DNA from: CAZEIW01 sp964512305
Lineage (GTDB): Bacteria > Pseudomonadota > Gammaproteobacteria > Burkholderiales > Burkholderiaceae_F
Length of the DNA: 64,000 bases
Reading direction: 5' to 3'
Assembly (NCBI GenBank): GCA_964512305.1
Contig: CAZEIW010000046.1
Span: 1-64,000, forward strand
A program made the translations under genes and the position numbers. A model generated the notes under the pieces. The model was not told the origin of the DNA, ran no database searches, and was given only the letters and a program-made list of their open reading frames with translations. Of the stretch, positions 54,183 to 63,910 are shown piece after piece. Position 1 is the stretch's first letter, and each line of letters begins with the position of its first letter.

Positions 54183-54845
54183 GTGCGCATACTCGTCATC
54201 GATGACCACCCGCTGTTTCGGGCGGGTTTGAAGGCACTGCTGGCGGGGCTCGACGCGTCGATCGAGGTCACGGAGGCAGCGGGTATCGACGATGCGGTAG
54301 CCGGATTGAAGATGCCGGGCCCTGCCGATCTGGTGCTGCTCGACATGAATCTTCGACAGACGGTCGGACTGGAAACGTTGTCCAAAGCCCGCTCGGCCTT
54401 TGAGTCTTCATCGATCGTCGTGATATCGGGCGACGAGGACCCGGGCTTGATCCGGGCTGTCATCGAGGCGGGCGCGGCAGGATTCATTCCCAAGTCGACT
54501 GACGCCGCGGTTACTGTCCAGGCGCTGAGACTCGTGCTGGCACACGGCGTCTACTTGCCGCCGCAGGCCTTGCACCAGTCCCGGGACGAGTCGGGTGCTG
54601 TGCCGGTCGCCGGCGGAAAGCAGCCGAGCGCGCTGAGCGAAAGGCAATTGGAGATTCTCCAGCGCCTTCTGCAGGGGAAATCCAACAAGATCATCGCGCG
54701 CGAAATGAAGATCGCCGACGGTACGGTGAAGGCGCACCTGTCGGCCATCTACCAGGCTTTGGGCGTCAGTACGCGCACGCAAGCGATGTATCGCGCGCAC
54801 GAGAATGGGCTCGTGGCTGCGATGCGCGGAGTGGGCCGCCGCTAG
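54183..54845 (+). CDS. NarL/FixJ-type response regulator
   Basis: 220 residues from GTG 54183. Receiver domain with DD at 7-8, phospho-acceptor Asp54 (LVLLDMNL), and IPKSTD Lys. The LuxR helix-turn-helix lies at about 150-210 (LSERQLEILQRLLQGKSNKIIAREMKIADGTVKAHLSAIY, read in halves). Its stop is one base before the likely start of the hybrid kinase gene, so the two form a pair. Targets are unknown; the giant fusion gene downstream is a candidate. Confidence 0.9.
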   Translation: MRILVIDDHPLFRAGLKALLAGLDASIEVTEAAGIDDAVAGLKMPGPADLVLLDMNLRQTVGLETLSKARSAFESSSIVVISGDEDPGLIRAVIEAGAAGFIPKSTDAAVTVQALRLVLAHGVYLPPQALHQSRDESGAVPVAGGKQPSALSERQLEILQRLLQGKSNKIIAREMKIADGTVKAHLSAIYQALGVSTRTQAMYRAHENGLVAAMRGVGRR

Positions 54846-54846
54846 G

Positions 54847-56616
54847 GTGCGTCACGTGGCCGCCGTCGACGAACCCACGCCGCAGCCTTTGGAGGTGGTT
54901 TCGGAGCCCTCGCACTCCCTGCTGCAGGAGTTGTTTCTTCATCTGAAGCGGCAATCGCGGCGCGTGCCCCTGCCCATCGCGCTTGTCGCCGTCGTAGCCG
55001 CGCTGCTTGCGTTGCGAAGGGCACCGGCTCCGCTGGTCGCGCTGTGGTGGCTGGCCGTCTGCGGCGCGCTTGCTGCGCGCTGGATCGTGCTCGGTCGACT
55101 GCCGGAACTCACGAGACTGACGGACCGACTGCGGCTGGCGATCGCGATTGGTCTGAGCGCGATCAACGGCGCGGTTCACGGGTCAGTTCTGTTCTTCTTC
55201 CCGCTGATGACGGAAATCGAGCGCGCGCTGCTGACGACACTGCTGATCGGGCTGAGCGTCGGCGCGGTGGGTACGACCGCCGGTTACATGCCGATCTTTC
55301 TCGCCTTTGTTCTGCCCGTCCTGGGTCCGACGGCGGTGTTGTGGGTCTTCAATCCTGGTATAGGCGCCGCGGGCTGGGATGAACGCTCCCTGGGTCTGTT
55401 TGTCGCCATGTTCATCGCTCTGCTTTGCATGCTTGCGCGCGATGCCTTCCGGACCTTCAAGGAGTCGTTCTCGATACGCCTGCAGCAGGTCGATCTGAAC
55501 CGGCAGCTTCGAACGGCCCTGGGTGACGCCGAACGGGCCAACCGCGCGAAGTCCCGCTTTCTGGCATCGGCAAGCCACGACCTGAGGCAACCGCTGCACA
55601 CTTTGTCCTTGTTCGGCGCGGCCCTACAGATGCGACCGCTGGACGAACGCACGCGGGACATCGCGACCAATATGAATGCCGCTTTGCGGGCGCTGGCGTC
55701 GCAGCTCGACGCGTTGCTCGATGTGTCCAAGCTTGACGCCGGGGTGGTCAAAGTCGATCGGACGACCATCCTGCTGGCGCCGCTGCTGGCAAGGCTGCAC
55801 GGCGAGTTCGAACCGCTGGCCCAGAAAAAGGGACTCGTGCTCGCGATGTCCTGTCCGCCCGATCTGTTCGCGGATTCCGATCTGTTGCTGCTGGAGCGTG
55901 TCCTGCGCAATCTGGTCGATAACGCGATCAAATACACCGACAAGGGCAGCGTCTCTGTCCTTGCAACGCGTCTGGAAGAACGGATAAAGGTGGTGGTTCG
56001 GGATACGGGGCGGGGAATTCCGCAGTATGAGCACGAGCGCGTGTTCGAGGAGTTCTACCAGGTTGACAATCCTGAGCGTGACCGGACTCAGGGACTCGGG
56101 CTGGGCCTGGCGATCGTGCGCCGCCTGGTTTCGATGCTGGAGATCGATTTGGCGTTGACGTCGACGCCCGGCACCGGAACCGAGATTTCTTTGCTGCTGC
56201 GGGGCTTGCGCGATCTCGGCGGTGTAGAAGCCTCGCCTTGCGTCGCGAGTAATCCGGTTCCCGGGCACGCCCTTGTGATCGATGACGAGGCTGCAGTGCG
56301 GGAAGGGATGAGGACGTTGCTCGAGGGCATGGGCTGGACCGTATCAATGGCCAGTGGCATCGACGACGCGTTGCGCGCGGCGAGCGCAGCTGCCCCGGAT
56401 TTCGTCTTTTGCGACTTGCGCTTGCGGGGAGGGGAGACTGGGATCGAGGCGATCCGATGCCTGCGCTCTCGGTTCCCCCGGGTTCCTGCGCTTCTCATCA
56501 CCGGTGACACAGCTCCGAACCGGCTGCGAGAAGCGCACGATGCCGGCGTGCCGTTGCTCCACAAACCCATCTCAATCGAAACCCTGAATCAGGCAATCGA
56601 AGGCGAAAGGCGCTAG
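54847..56616 (+). CDS. Hybrid sensor histidine kinase with C-terminal receiver
   Basis: About 589 residues if GTG 54847 is used; the frame is open to 54805 and the start is uncertain. About six hydrophobic segments (residues about 40-195) form a membrane sensor. Then HisKA with ASHDLRQPLHTL (His about 244), N-box RNLVDNAIKYT, G boxes DTGRGIP and GLGLGLAIV, and a receiver domain (about 475-588) with DDE and FCDLRLRGG. The QPLHTL form of the H-box is typical of kinases paired with NarL-type regulators. Co-transcribed with the regulator upstream. Confidence 0.88.
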   Translation: MRHVAAVDEPTPQPLEVVSEPSHSLLQELFLHLKRQSRRVPLPIALVAVVAALLALRRAPAPLVALWWLAVCGALAARWIVLGRLPELTRLTDRLRLAIAIGLSAINGAVHGSVLFFFPLMTEIERALLTTLLIGLSVGAVGTTAGYMPIFLAFVLPVLGPTAVLWVFNPGIGAAGWDERSLGLFVAMFIALLCMLARDAFRTFKESFSIRLQQVDLNRQLRTALGDAERANRAKSRFLASASHDLRQPLHTLSLFGAALQMRPLDERTRDIATNMNAALRALASQLDALLDVSKLDAGVVKVDRTTILLAPLLARLHGEFEPLAQKKGLVLAMSCPPDLFADSDLLLLERVLRNLVDNAIKYTDKGSVSVLATRLEERIKVVVRDTGRGIPQYEHERVFEEFYQVDNPERDRTQGLGLGLAIVRRLVSMLEIDLALTSTPGTGTEISLLLRGLRDLGGVEASPCVASNPVPGHALVIDDEAAVREGMRTLLEGMGWTVSMASGIDDALRAASAAAPDFVFCDLRLRGGETGIEAIRCLRSRFPRVPALLITGDTAPNRLREAHDAGVPLLHKPISIETLNQAIEGERR

Positions 56617-56697
56617 CTGCAAGAGCGAAGTCCCTCGTTTCAGGCGTGAACGTTTGCGAGCCGTGACGCATCCGCGGTGTTTCGCGATCGAGATCCC

Positions 56698-59600
56698 ATG
56701 GAAACAGACACGGCAGGTGGTCGGTACCAGGCGCCCGAGGAAACCCGCGCACCGCAGGTTCGATGCCTTAGTGAGGGCGTCGAGGTCATGATGCGAGAAA
56801 TCCTGTCGCGAAGAAGCATGGACACGGCGCCAGGATTGGACTGCGAAGTCTTGATTGTTGGCAGCGGCTACGGAGGAGCAGTCGCTGCGGCAGAACTGGC
56901 CGGCTGCGAGGGGCTGAATGGGGAGCTTTGGGTCCTCGAGCGCGGGAGGGAATACTTGCCGGGAATGTTTCCTTCCCGGTTTTCAGAGCTGCCGGGCTTT
57001 GTCCGCTTCAGCACACCCAACGCGGCTGAGCCGCGCGGCGAGCGCGACGGCTTGTTCGATGTCCGAATCGGTCCCGATGTGTGCGCGATCGTCGCCAGCG
57101 GGGTTGGTGGAGGGTCGCTCATCAACGCCGGCGTCATGGAACTCCCACTGCAAGCGGTGCTTGAAGAATCGGTGTGGCCGTCCGAGCTTCGCAAGTCCGG
57201 GAAACTCCGAGCGCTTGAGAAGGAAATGAAGCAAATGTTGGGCGCGGCCGATGAGGCGGGGAAAGACAATACGATCGAAGCGAGAATTCCGACGCGTATC
57301 CCGAGCAAATTCAGCGCGCTCGGGGGTCTCAAGGGCAGCGACCAGACTGAAGTCCGGGCGCTTTCCATCACAGTCGCCGTCAATGCCACGACGACACCGG
57401 CAGGCGTCGAGATGGAACAATGCATTGGTTGCGGCGACTGCGCGACCGGCTGCAACCACGAAGCAAAGATCTCGCTAGACACCAGCCTTCTAACCCGCGC
57501 GCGCCAGCACGGCGCCCGGATTTTTTCCGGCGCGTCCGTGTCGCGAATCGAAAAGATCGAAGAGAAGAAAGATACCGCTTGGTGTGTCTACGTGAATCAC
57601 ACTGACGATAAGCTTCAGCGCCGCCAGGGCAAACCGGTTCCGGTTCGCACACGCAAATTGATTCTCGCCGCCGGCACTTTCGGCACGACCGAGATACTCT
57701 TGCGGTCGCAGTCAAAGTTGCCGGATAGCAGTCTCAGATTTTCCCCACAGCTCGGTCAACGCTTTTCCGCCAACGGAGACATGCTGGCGGCGGTCTACGG
57801 TCAGGAGGAGCGCGTCAATGCGGCCGCCGACGAGACGGTTGTTCCCGAGGCGAGAGAGGTGGGGCCGACCATCACCGGCATCATCGATGCGCGCAACCCG
57901 AACGGGAAGGATGGCTTCGTCATTGAGGAGTTCGCGATCCCCGGTCCGCTGCGCCGCGCCTTCGAGGAAGTCGTTACGACCGCCGACACTCTCCACACGC
58001 TCGAGGAAACGGATTCGACGTTCCATCGAAGCTTCCAGTGGGGAATCGATCCCTGTGCCATCGATCCGCAGAAGATTGAGCACACCCAGGTACTCGGGCT
58101 GATTGGACGTGACGGTGCCGCGGGGAAGTTGACTCTGATCGGAAATGACGCCATCGACCAAGGCGACGGCGCGGTAAAGGTTGAATGGCCGGGTCTGCGT
58201 AAGGAAAAGAGTTTCAGCGCAATGGTCGATGGATTGACGGCACGCCATCGGCTGCGCGGTGGGCTGGGCCGTGTGATCCCGAATCCCATGTGGAGACTGC
58301 TGCCGGCCAACCTTGACTACTTGCTCGACGAAAAGAACGGCCCCGTGCTAACGGTGCATCCGCTTGGTGGCTGCGTCATGGCCGATAGTCCCTACGCCGG
58401 AGTGGTGGATCACCTCGGCCGTGTCTTCGACGGCCGTGACATCTCGAACTGCTCCGGACCGCGGGCCATTGGCAGTTCATATCCGAAACACGAGAACTTG
58501 TTCGTCCTGGACGGCTCGATCGTCCCGACGTCGCTGGGCATCAATCCGGCGCTGACGATCGCGACGCTTGCGCTCTTTGCAGTCAGAAAGTTGCGCGACG
58601 AATGGAAGTGGACGGAGCCGGTCAGACGCACGGTCGTCCCTGGCCGACGGCCGAGGTTTCGCACCCCGCCGCTGCCAGATCAGGCGAAGGCGACGCAGGT
58701 CGAGTTGCTGGAGCGTCTGTCCGGTGAAGTCTGGCTGAAGACGGGTAGCTGCCGCCGCAAAGAACGACATGTGGTCGAGCTCACGCTTCGATTTCAGGCG
58801 CTGACGCTGAAGGCCATGATTTCCGATATGTGCCGCCCCCGGCTGCGGGTCGATCCGGAATATAGCCGGCTGCGCGTGTTTCGCTCGGAAGTCTGGCGTG
58901 AAATGCGGGAAATGGAGGATGCGCAGGCTGTCTTCGTCGCCAGGATCACCGGACATCTGAGCCTGCTGCATCGCGAGCGCTCGTCCGCAATCGGACGTCG
59001 ATGCCGCTCTCTGTGGGCTTGGTTCTTCAATCGGGGCCTGCGAGACATCGTACAAAGGATTGTCGACCGGGTGATGGGCAGGCTCCCGGCGGGTGTAAAG
59101 GCGCCGAGTCTGTGGTCCAGAATTCTTGGAGTGTTGGCTCTCGGGTCGCGCGCTGGTGAAGTGCGTCGGCTCGACTACGAACTGCGAATCGAACGCGCTG
59201 AAGCTCCCGAGACCTCGGGTTGGCGGCCGATGCCTTGCCTTAACGGAGAGATTGTTCGCGGCGAGAAGCGTCTCACGTATGCGCGGCGCTCCAATCCTTG
59301 GCGCCAGTTGATGGAAATGTCGCTGACAAAATTCCCTGGCATGGACGGAGGGTACGCGGCCGCGAGCGCTCGCGCTTTAAAGCTGGATCTTGCCTATCTC
59401 GCTCGCCAAGGCGTGCCGCTGCTGCGGATCGTGGGTCAGCAGGACCAACCCAGCGCCGTGATGGATCTCGCATCCCTCGCTGGCTACTTCATGCGGCTGC
59501 TGCTGCAAATTCACGTGTGGAGCTTTCGTCGACCGGACGCACCGAATTCGCGTCCTCCGCGGCTGTTACCCGGGAGGGTCTGCGGCTTGCCGGAGCCTCA

Positions 59601-62544
59601 GTACTTCTTCCCGGACGAACGGCCCGGTGGGGAGAAGTTGTCGCGCTTGTGCCGCTATCCAAATTCGAGGTCGGAACGGCCACCTGTACTGCTAATTCAC
59701 GGCTACAGCGCAAGCGGAACCACGTTCGCGCATCATTCCGTTCGACCGAATCTTGCGGAGTTCCTGCATAAGAGCGGGCGAGACGTCTGGATCGTCGATT
59801 TGCGAACCAGCGCAGGGATGCCGAGAGCGGGAGAGCCTTGGACGTTTGAGGACGCGGCCTACACCGACATCCCACTCGCCGTCGAATTCATCGCGAGAAT
59901 CACCCAAAAGGAAAAGATCGACGTCGTCGCCCATTGCATGGGATCGGCGATGTTGAATATGGCACTGTTGGGAGAAGGCAATTCCCGTTGGCCCGACCCC
60001 GAGGATCCGTACTACGCGAAGCGCATCAGGCTCAGAGAGAGAATTGGGAAGCTGGTGATGTCGCAAGTCGGACCCGTGACTTACTTCACGCCCACCAATA
60101 AGCTGCGTGGTTATGTGCTCCGATATGTCCGGTATTTCCTGCCGTTGACGGACTATCGCTTCCGCGTCTGTGGCAATCCGGCACTGACGGATCAGTTGAT
60201 CGACCGCCTGCTCGCGACTCTGCCTTATCCCGAGGAAGAGTTCGATATCGAGAATCCGTGGTACCTGCCCTGGGTGCGGACACCCTGGGTCGGCACAAGG
60301 CATCGGATGGACGCGCTTTACGGCCGCGACTTCAGCCTAAGGAACGTCGGGCAAGGCGTACTCGACTACATCGACGATCACTTCGGTCCGTTGAGTACAG
60401 AAACCGTTGCCCAGGCGATCCATTTTGCCCGTTGGAACGTCATCACCGATTGGAGGGGGGGCAATCGCTTCGTCAGCCCGGCGCAACTCCAGGCCGTGTA
60501 CAAGTTCCCTGTGCTTTTTGTGAGCGGAACGGAAAACGGCCTTGCGCATTTCGAGACGCAAAGACTCTTGAAAGAGTCGTTGGAAGTCGCGCAAATTCGG
60601 TCTCCGAAGTTCTTTGCCGCCGAAGGCAACGGTCACCAGGATAGTCTGATCGGGTGCGGTCGAGAGAAGGTTTTCAATCGAATCGTAAAGTTCCTTGATC
60701 GGAATTGGTCGCAAGGAGGAGAGAATCGACCGATCAGCGTCGCACCGCCACCCGTCGTCGTCGAGCCTCCCTGGCAAGGGCCGATTCAGGGCTCAATCGG
60801 TCGTGAAGGACTTATCCGCGTTGCTGTTGGTGCAAGTCCTGGGCGGGGTAAGCCCGTAGGCGTGGCAGTGGTGAATGTCAGGATGGATAGTTTGGGACAG
60901 CTGCAGGTCCTCGACGTTAACGGGCGGCCTGGGCCATTTGGCGACGTGATGTCCGAATGCGTGCGCTTCATGTTCGGGGATCAGCCCGATGACAAGGTGC
61001 CCGTTTGCGATCGCGAGGCGCTCGTTCATTGCGAATTGAGTCCTGCACGTGAGGAAGCCACTGGGATTTTGATTCTGATGCTGTACACGCAGGCGCCATT
61101 CGTGGGCGCGGACAAAAAGCTTGTCGATGACCGCTTCTCGTACCGGACCGTGGACGAGGTTGCCGAGGCCTTGGCGATGCCCGGATTACCACCTGACGGG
61201 ACGGGCTCGAAAGGCCCGTTTGGGTACAGCAAGAAAGAATGGAAAGATGCGATTACTAGGCGGACTCTCGATGCACTTGAGCCGGTGAGTCGAAACGGCG
61301 ATACGTCGGTGTTGCGGCGCGCCATTGTGCATCGCGTTGAGTCAGGGGCTGGCCGGGAGCCCTCGGGGGCGCTGACGTTCGGCTTGGCCAGTTGCCAATA
61401 TTCGCCTGGAATGGTGGACGGGACCCCTGCAGTCGGTGAATGGAATTTGCCTGGACCGGCGGATGCTTCGTACATGCGGTTGGCAAAACACCTCGAGAAG
61501 CGTCGCGATCCCCGGCCCATCGCATTGATCCTGGCCGGTGACCAGGTCTACGCGGACGCAACAGCGGGCTTGTTCGATCCGACTACGCTGGATGAGCCGT
61601 TCCGCATTGCGTATGAGCGGTTTCTTTCGAGCGTGGGACCACAGTCGGTTCTTGGACGCATCCCGGTCTTCATGGTGTTGGACGATCACGAGATCGTCGA
61701 CAATTGGGAACCGGAGCCGCTGCCGGTGCCAGTACCGGCTCCGGGTCTGGCGTCCGAGATCAACCCGACGGGCCGAAGATCGCCATCCAATGCGGACCGG
61801 ATGAAACTGGGAAGATCGGAGTACATCAAGTATCAAAGACGTCATTGGCCTCCGCGGAAGAAGAACCGACTATGGACGGAGGAGATGATCGGGGGCGTGC
61901 CCTTCTTCTTCTCCGACACCCGCACGGAGCGCGAGGCGCGTACGGGCGCCGATGTGGACCGCAAGTCGATCATGTCTCCTGAGCAGATGGCCTCGTTGCT
62001 GAAGTATCTCGCCGAGCACCAAAAGAGTCGCTGCTTTGTCGTTTCGCCGTCGATCTTGCTCCCGCGCCGCCGGGTCGCGATAGGCGACGTATCCTGTGCG
62101 ATCCGTTCCGACGCGTGGGACGGTTATCCCAAGTCCCTGCAGTGCGTGTTGGCTGGGATCTCGAACTCGAGCGCAAGGCACGTCGTCTTCCTGTCCGGCG
62201 ACGAGCATATTTCGTGCGTGACGCGCATCAAAGTCACGCGCTTCGACGAGAACGGAGGAGCGCCCTCTGAGTGCGTGGTTCGGTCAATCCACAGTTCCGG
62301 CCTGTATACGCCGTATCCGTTCGCCAATTCCTTGAAGGAAGAACTTGCGGGGAACGAGACGTTCTGCTTCGCGCACGGGACTCACCGGTACCGGTGCGAA
62401 GTGAGCACCTCGTTTCCTGAGTGCGGCGAGGGCTTTGCTCTGGTTACGGCCGACCCTGAGGGCAACAAAATTGAAGTGCTGTTCGATGGCTCGCGGAAGC
62501 GAGTGCACTATACGGCCATTGGCGATGGTCCGTGGCAGCCATAA
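56698..62544 (+). CDS. Three-enzyme fusion: GMC oxidoreductase, alpha/beta hydrolase, PhoD-like phosphatase
   Basis: About 1948 residues from ATG 56698 (GTG 56677 possible). Part 1 (about 45-645) is a GMC/cholesterol-oxidase-like flavoprotein: FAD motif VLIVGSGYGGAVAAAEL, VHPLGGCVM, and an inserted CIGCGDCATGCN resembling a ferredoxin-type Cys cluster (about 241). Part 2 (about 985-1335) is an alpha/beta hydrolase with LLIHGYSASG, nucleophile VAHCMGSA and GNGHQD for the His; the usual GxSxG Ser is Cys (HCMGS). Part 3 (about 1550-1948) is PhoD-like: LASCQYSPG, ILAGDQVYAD, VLDDHEIVDNW, FSDTRTER and LSGDEHIS supply the metal-binding Asp, Asn and His. No signal peptide is evident. GC and codon use are lower than the surroundings. 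Sterol or other lipid processing is a reasonable guess. Confidence 0.85.
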   Translation: METDTAGGRYQAPEETRAPQVRCLSEGVEVMMREILSRRSMDTAPGLDCEVLIVGSGYGGAVAAAELAGCEGLNGELWVLERGREYLPGMFPSRFSELPGFVRFSTPNAAEPRGERDGLFDVRIGPDVCAIVASGVGGGSLINAGVMELPLQAVLEESVWPSELRKSGKLRALEKEMKQMLGAADEAGKDNTIEARIPTRIPSKFSALGGLKGSDQTEVRALSITVAVNATTTPAGVEMEQCIGCGDCATGCNHEAKISLDTSLLTRARQHGARIFSGASVSRIEKIEEKKDTAWCVYVNHTDDKLQRRQGKPVPVRTRKLILAAGTFGTTEILLRSQSKLPDSSLRFSPQLGQRFSANGDMLAAVYGQEERVNAAADETVVPEAREVGPTITGIIDARNPNGKDGFVIEEFAIPGPLRRAFEEVVTTADTLHTLEETDSTFHRSFQWGIDPCAIDPQKIEHTQVLGLIGRDGAAGKLTLIGNDAIDQGDGAVKVEWPGLRKEKSFSAMVDGLTARHRLRGGLGRVIPNPMWRLLPANLDYLLDEKNGPVLTVHPLGGCVMADSPYAGVVDHLGRVFDGRDISNCSGPRAIGSSYPKHENLFVLDGSIVPTSLGINPALTIATLALFAVRKLRDEWKWTEPVRRTVVPGRRPRFRTPPLPDQAKATQVELLERLSGEVWLKTGSCRRKERHVVELTLRFQALTLKAMISDMCRPRLRVDPEYSRLRVFRSEVWREMREMEDAQAVFVARITGHLSLLHRERSSAIGRRCRSLWAWFFNRGLRDIVQRIVDRVMGRLPAGVKAPSLWSRILGVLALGSRAGEVRRLDYELRIERAEAPETSGWRPMPCLNGEIVRGEKRLTYARRSNPWRQLMEMSLTKFPGMDGGYAAASARALKLDLAYLARQGVPLLRIVGQQDQPSAVMDLASLAGYFMRLLLQIHVWSFRRPDAPNSRPPRLLPGRVCGLPEPQYFFPDERPGGEKLSRLCRYPNSRSERPPVLLIHGYSASGTTFAHHSVRPNLAEFLHKSGRDVWIVDLRTSAGMPRAGEPWTFEDAAYTDIPLAVEFIARITQKEKIDVVAHCMGSAMLNMALLGEGNSRWPDPEDPYYAKRIRLRERIGKLVMSQVGPVTYFTPTNKLRGYVLRYVRYFLPLTDYRFRVCGNPALTDQLIDRLLATLPYPEEEFDIENPWYLPWVRTPWVGTRHRMDALYGRDFSLRNVGQGVLDYIDDHFGPLSTETVAQAIHFARWNVITDWRGGNRFVSPAQLQAVYKFPVLFVSGTENGLAHFETQRLLKESLEVAQIRSPKFFAAEGNGHQDSLIGCGREKVFNRIVKFLDRNWSQGGENRPISVAPPPVVVEPPWQGPIQGSIGREGLIRVAVGASPGRGKPVGVAVVNVRMDSLGQLQVLDVNGRPGPFGDVMSECVRFMFGDQPDDKVPVCDREALVHCELSPAREEATGILILMLYTQAPFVGADKKLVDDRFSYRTVDEVAEALAMPGLPPDGTGSKGPFGYSKKEWKDAITRRTLDALEPVSRNGDTSVLRRAIVHRVESGAGREPSGALTFGLASCQYSPGMVDGTPAVGEWNLPGPADASYMRLAKHLEKRRDPRPIALILAGDQVYADATAGLFDPTTLDEPFRIAYERFLSSVGPQSVLGRIPVFMVLDDHEIVDNWEPEPLPVPVPAPGLASEINPTGRRSPSNADRMKLGRSEYIKYQRRHWPPRKKNRLWTEEMIGGVPFFFSDTRTEREARTGADVDRKSIMSPEQMASLLKYLAEHQKSRCFVVSPSILLPRRRVAIGDVSCAIRSDAWDGYPKSLQCVLAGISNSSARHVVFLSGDEHISCVTRIKVTRFDENGGAPSECVVRSIHSSGLYTPYPFANSLKEELAGNETFCFAHGTHRYRCEVSTSFPECGEGFALVTADPEGNKIEVLFDGSRKRVHYTAIGDGPWQP

Positions 62545-62768
62545 GGTAAGCGCATGGGCGGTCGCTCCACGGCTAGTTTCCAATTCAACAGGCCCAATCT
62601 GCCGGATCGGAGCCAAGCCATGGTTTCGGTCCTGACGTTGCGGTGCGGGTAACGCAAATAGCGATGGACGCGACGGCGGCGGACCGAATGGCTCGGACAC
62701 GACCGCGGATCGAGCTGGCCGGCAGCCCTACAAGCACCGGATCCACGATCAACGATGCCAGCCAATTT
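62545..62768. other. Spacer between the fusion gene and the toxin-antitoxin operon
   Basis: Non-coding as far as I can see; open frames here are short and lack ribosome binding sites. No terminator hairpin with a T run was found. Confidence 0.4.
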
Positions 62769-62796
62769 AGCTATTTTGTCCAAAACAGCTTATCAT
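62769..62796 (+). promoter_or_regulatory. Palindromic operator and promoter of the toxin-antitoxin operon
   Basis: AGCT-A-TTTTG-TC-CAAAA-C-AGCT (62769-62790) is a 22-bp near-perfect dyad. It overlaps a likely promoter with -35 TTAGCT (62767-62772) and -10 TATCAT (62791-62796), 18 bp apart. Phd-type antitoxins commonly repress their own operon from such sites. Confidence 0.6.
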
Positions 62797-62823
62797 GGAG
62801 CGTCGCTGCAAAGGGTGACGTCC

Positions 62824-63222
62824 ATGTCCGCTGTGATCCGCCAAACTCGTTCGCGTCGCGGCAGCCTCGCCGATGCGCCGCGAATCTCGGCCAGCGCGGC
62901 CAAGAACGGTTTTGGGCGGATCCTCGATCGCGTCGCGAGGGAGGGGCGGCTTGCCATTACCAAGCATGACCAACCGTGCGCGGTGTTGATTTCGATCGAT
63001 GAGTACCGGTCCCTGGTCGGGGTGAAGGAGGTCACCCTGAACTCTCTCTCGGACGAATTCGATGCCCTGTTCGAGCGCATGCAGGCGCCGGGCGCCGCTG
63101 CGGCCATGCAGAAGGCGTTCAGCATGACGGCGGCTCAGCTCGGTCGTGCCGCGGTCAAGCGAGCGGCGCCGGCGGCAGCCGGCGGTGCACGGAACAAGGG
63201 CACGCGCCGCTCGCGTGGCTGA
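62824..63222 (+). CDS. Phd/YefM-family antitoxin
   Basis: 132 residues from ATG 62824 (AGGGTGA upstream). The segment ISASAAKNGFGRILDRVAREGRLAITKHDQPCAVLISIDEYRSL is the Phd/YefM DNA-binding fold, read here in parts: SASAAKNGFG, AITKHDQP and SIDEYRSL. The C-terminal ~60 residues are Ala/Arg-rich, where antitoxins usually wrap the toxin. Its stop lies inside the start region of the toxin gene. It should neutralise the toxin and repress the operon. Confidence 0.85.
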   Translation: MSAVIRQTRSRRGSLADAPRISASAAKNGFGRILDRVAREGRLAITKHDQPCAVLISIDEYRSLVGVKEVTLNSLSDEFDALFERMQAPGAAAAMQKAFSMTAAQLGRAAVKRAAPAAAGGARNKGTRRSRG

Positions 63223-63904
63223 GGCGCGCCGCGCGGCACGCCCGGGCAGCATCTACGTGCTCGCCGGCTGCAATGGCGCCGGCAAGAGCAGTATCGGTGG
63301 CGCGGCACTGCGCCAATCCGGAGCCGAATTCTTCAATCCCGATGAAGCGGCCCGGCGCATCGCCGGCGCCAATTCGACACGCAATCCGCCGCTGACCCAG
63401 GCGCAAATCAACGGGGCAGCCTGGGGCGAGGGGCTACGGCTGCTGCGGCGGGCGATCGACGAGCGCGCCAATTTCGCCTTTGAAACGACGCTGGGCGGGA
63501 AAACCATGACCGCGCTGCTCGAGCAGGCCGCAATGGCAGGTCTGGCCGTGCATGTCTGGTTCGTGGGACTCACCGGCGTCGAGTTGCACATCGATCGCGT
63601 GCGGCGCCGGGTGGCGAAAGGTGGCCACGATATCCCGGTGGAGAAGATACGGCAGCGCTTCCAGAACAGCCGCCTCAATCTGATACGGCTGTTACCGCAC
63701 TTGGCCGAACTTCACCTGTACGACAACTCTGTCGAGGCGGACCCGGATACCGGGGCGACTCCTTTGCCACGCCTGCTGCTGCACTGCCGTGAGCGCCGAA
63801 TCGTGTCGCCGGCCAGGCTCAGGACGCTGTTGGAAGCGACGCCGGCCTGGGCGAAATCGATCACTGCGGCCTGCATCAAGCTGCACCTGGCGCAGCGCCG
63901 GTAA
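63215..63904 (+). CDS. Zeta-type toxin (P-loop kinase)
   Basis: 229 residues from GTG 63215, overlapping the antitoxin gene by 8 bp; the frame is open upstream but this start fits coupling. Walker A is AGCNGAGKSS (about residue 18), followed by FFNPDEAARRIAG (the Asp expected as catalytic base), NFAFETTLGG and RVRRRVAKGGHDIP, all matching zeta/UDP-GlcNAc kinase-like proteins. Zeta toxins phosphorylate UDP-N-acetylglucosamine and block wall synthesis. Pairing with a Phd-type instead of an epsilon antitoxin is notable. A non-toxic kinase of the same fold is the alternative. Confidence 0.85.
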   Translation: MAEARRAARPGSIYVLAGCNGAGKSSIGGAALRQSGAEFFNPDEAARRIAGANSTRNPPLTQAQINGAAWGEGLRLLRRAIDERANFAFETTLGGKTMTALLEQAAMAGLAVHVWFVGLTGVELHIDRVRRRVAKGGHDIPVEKIRQRFQNSRLNLIRLLPHLAELHLYDNSVEADPDTGATPLPRLLLHCRERRIVSPARLRTLLEATPAWAKSITAACIKLHLAQRR

Positions 63905-63910
63905 GTGCGA

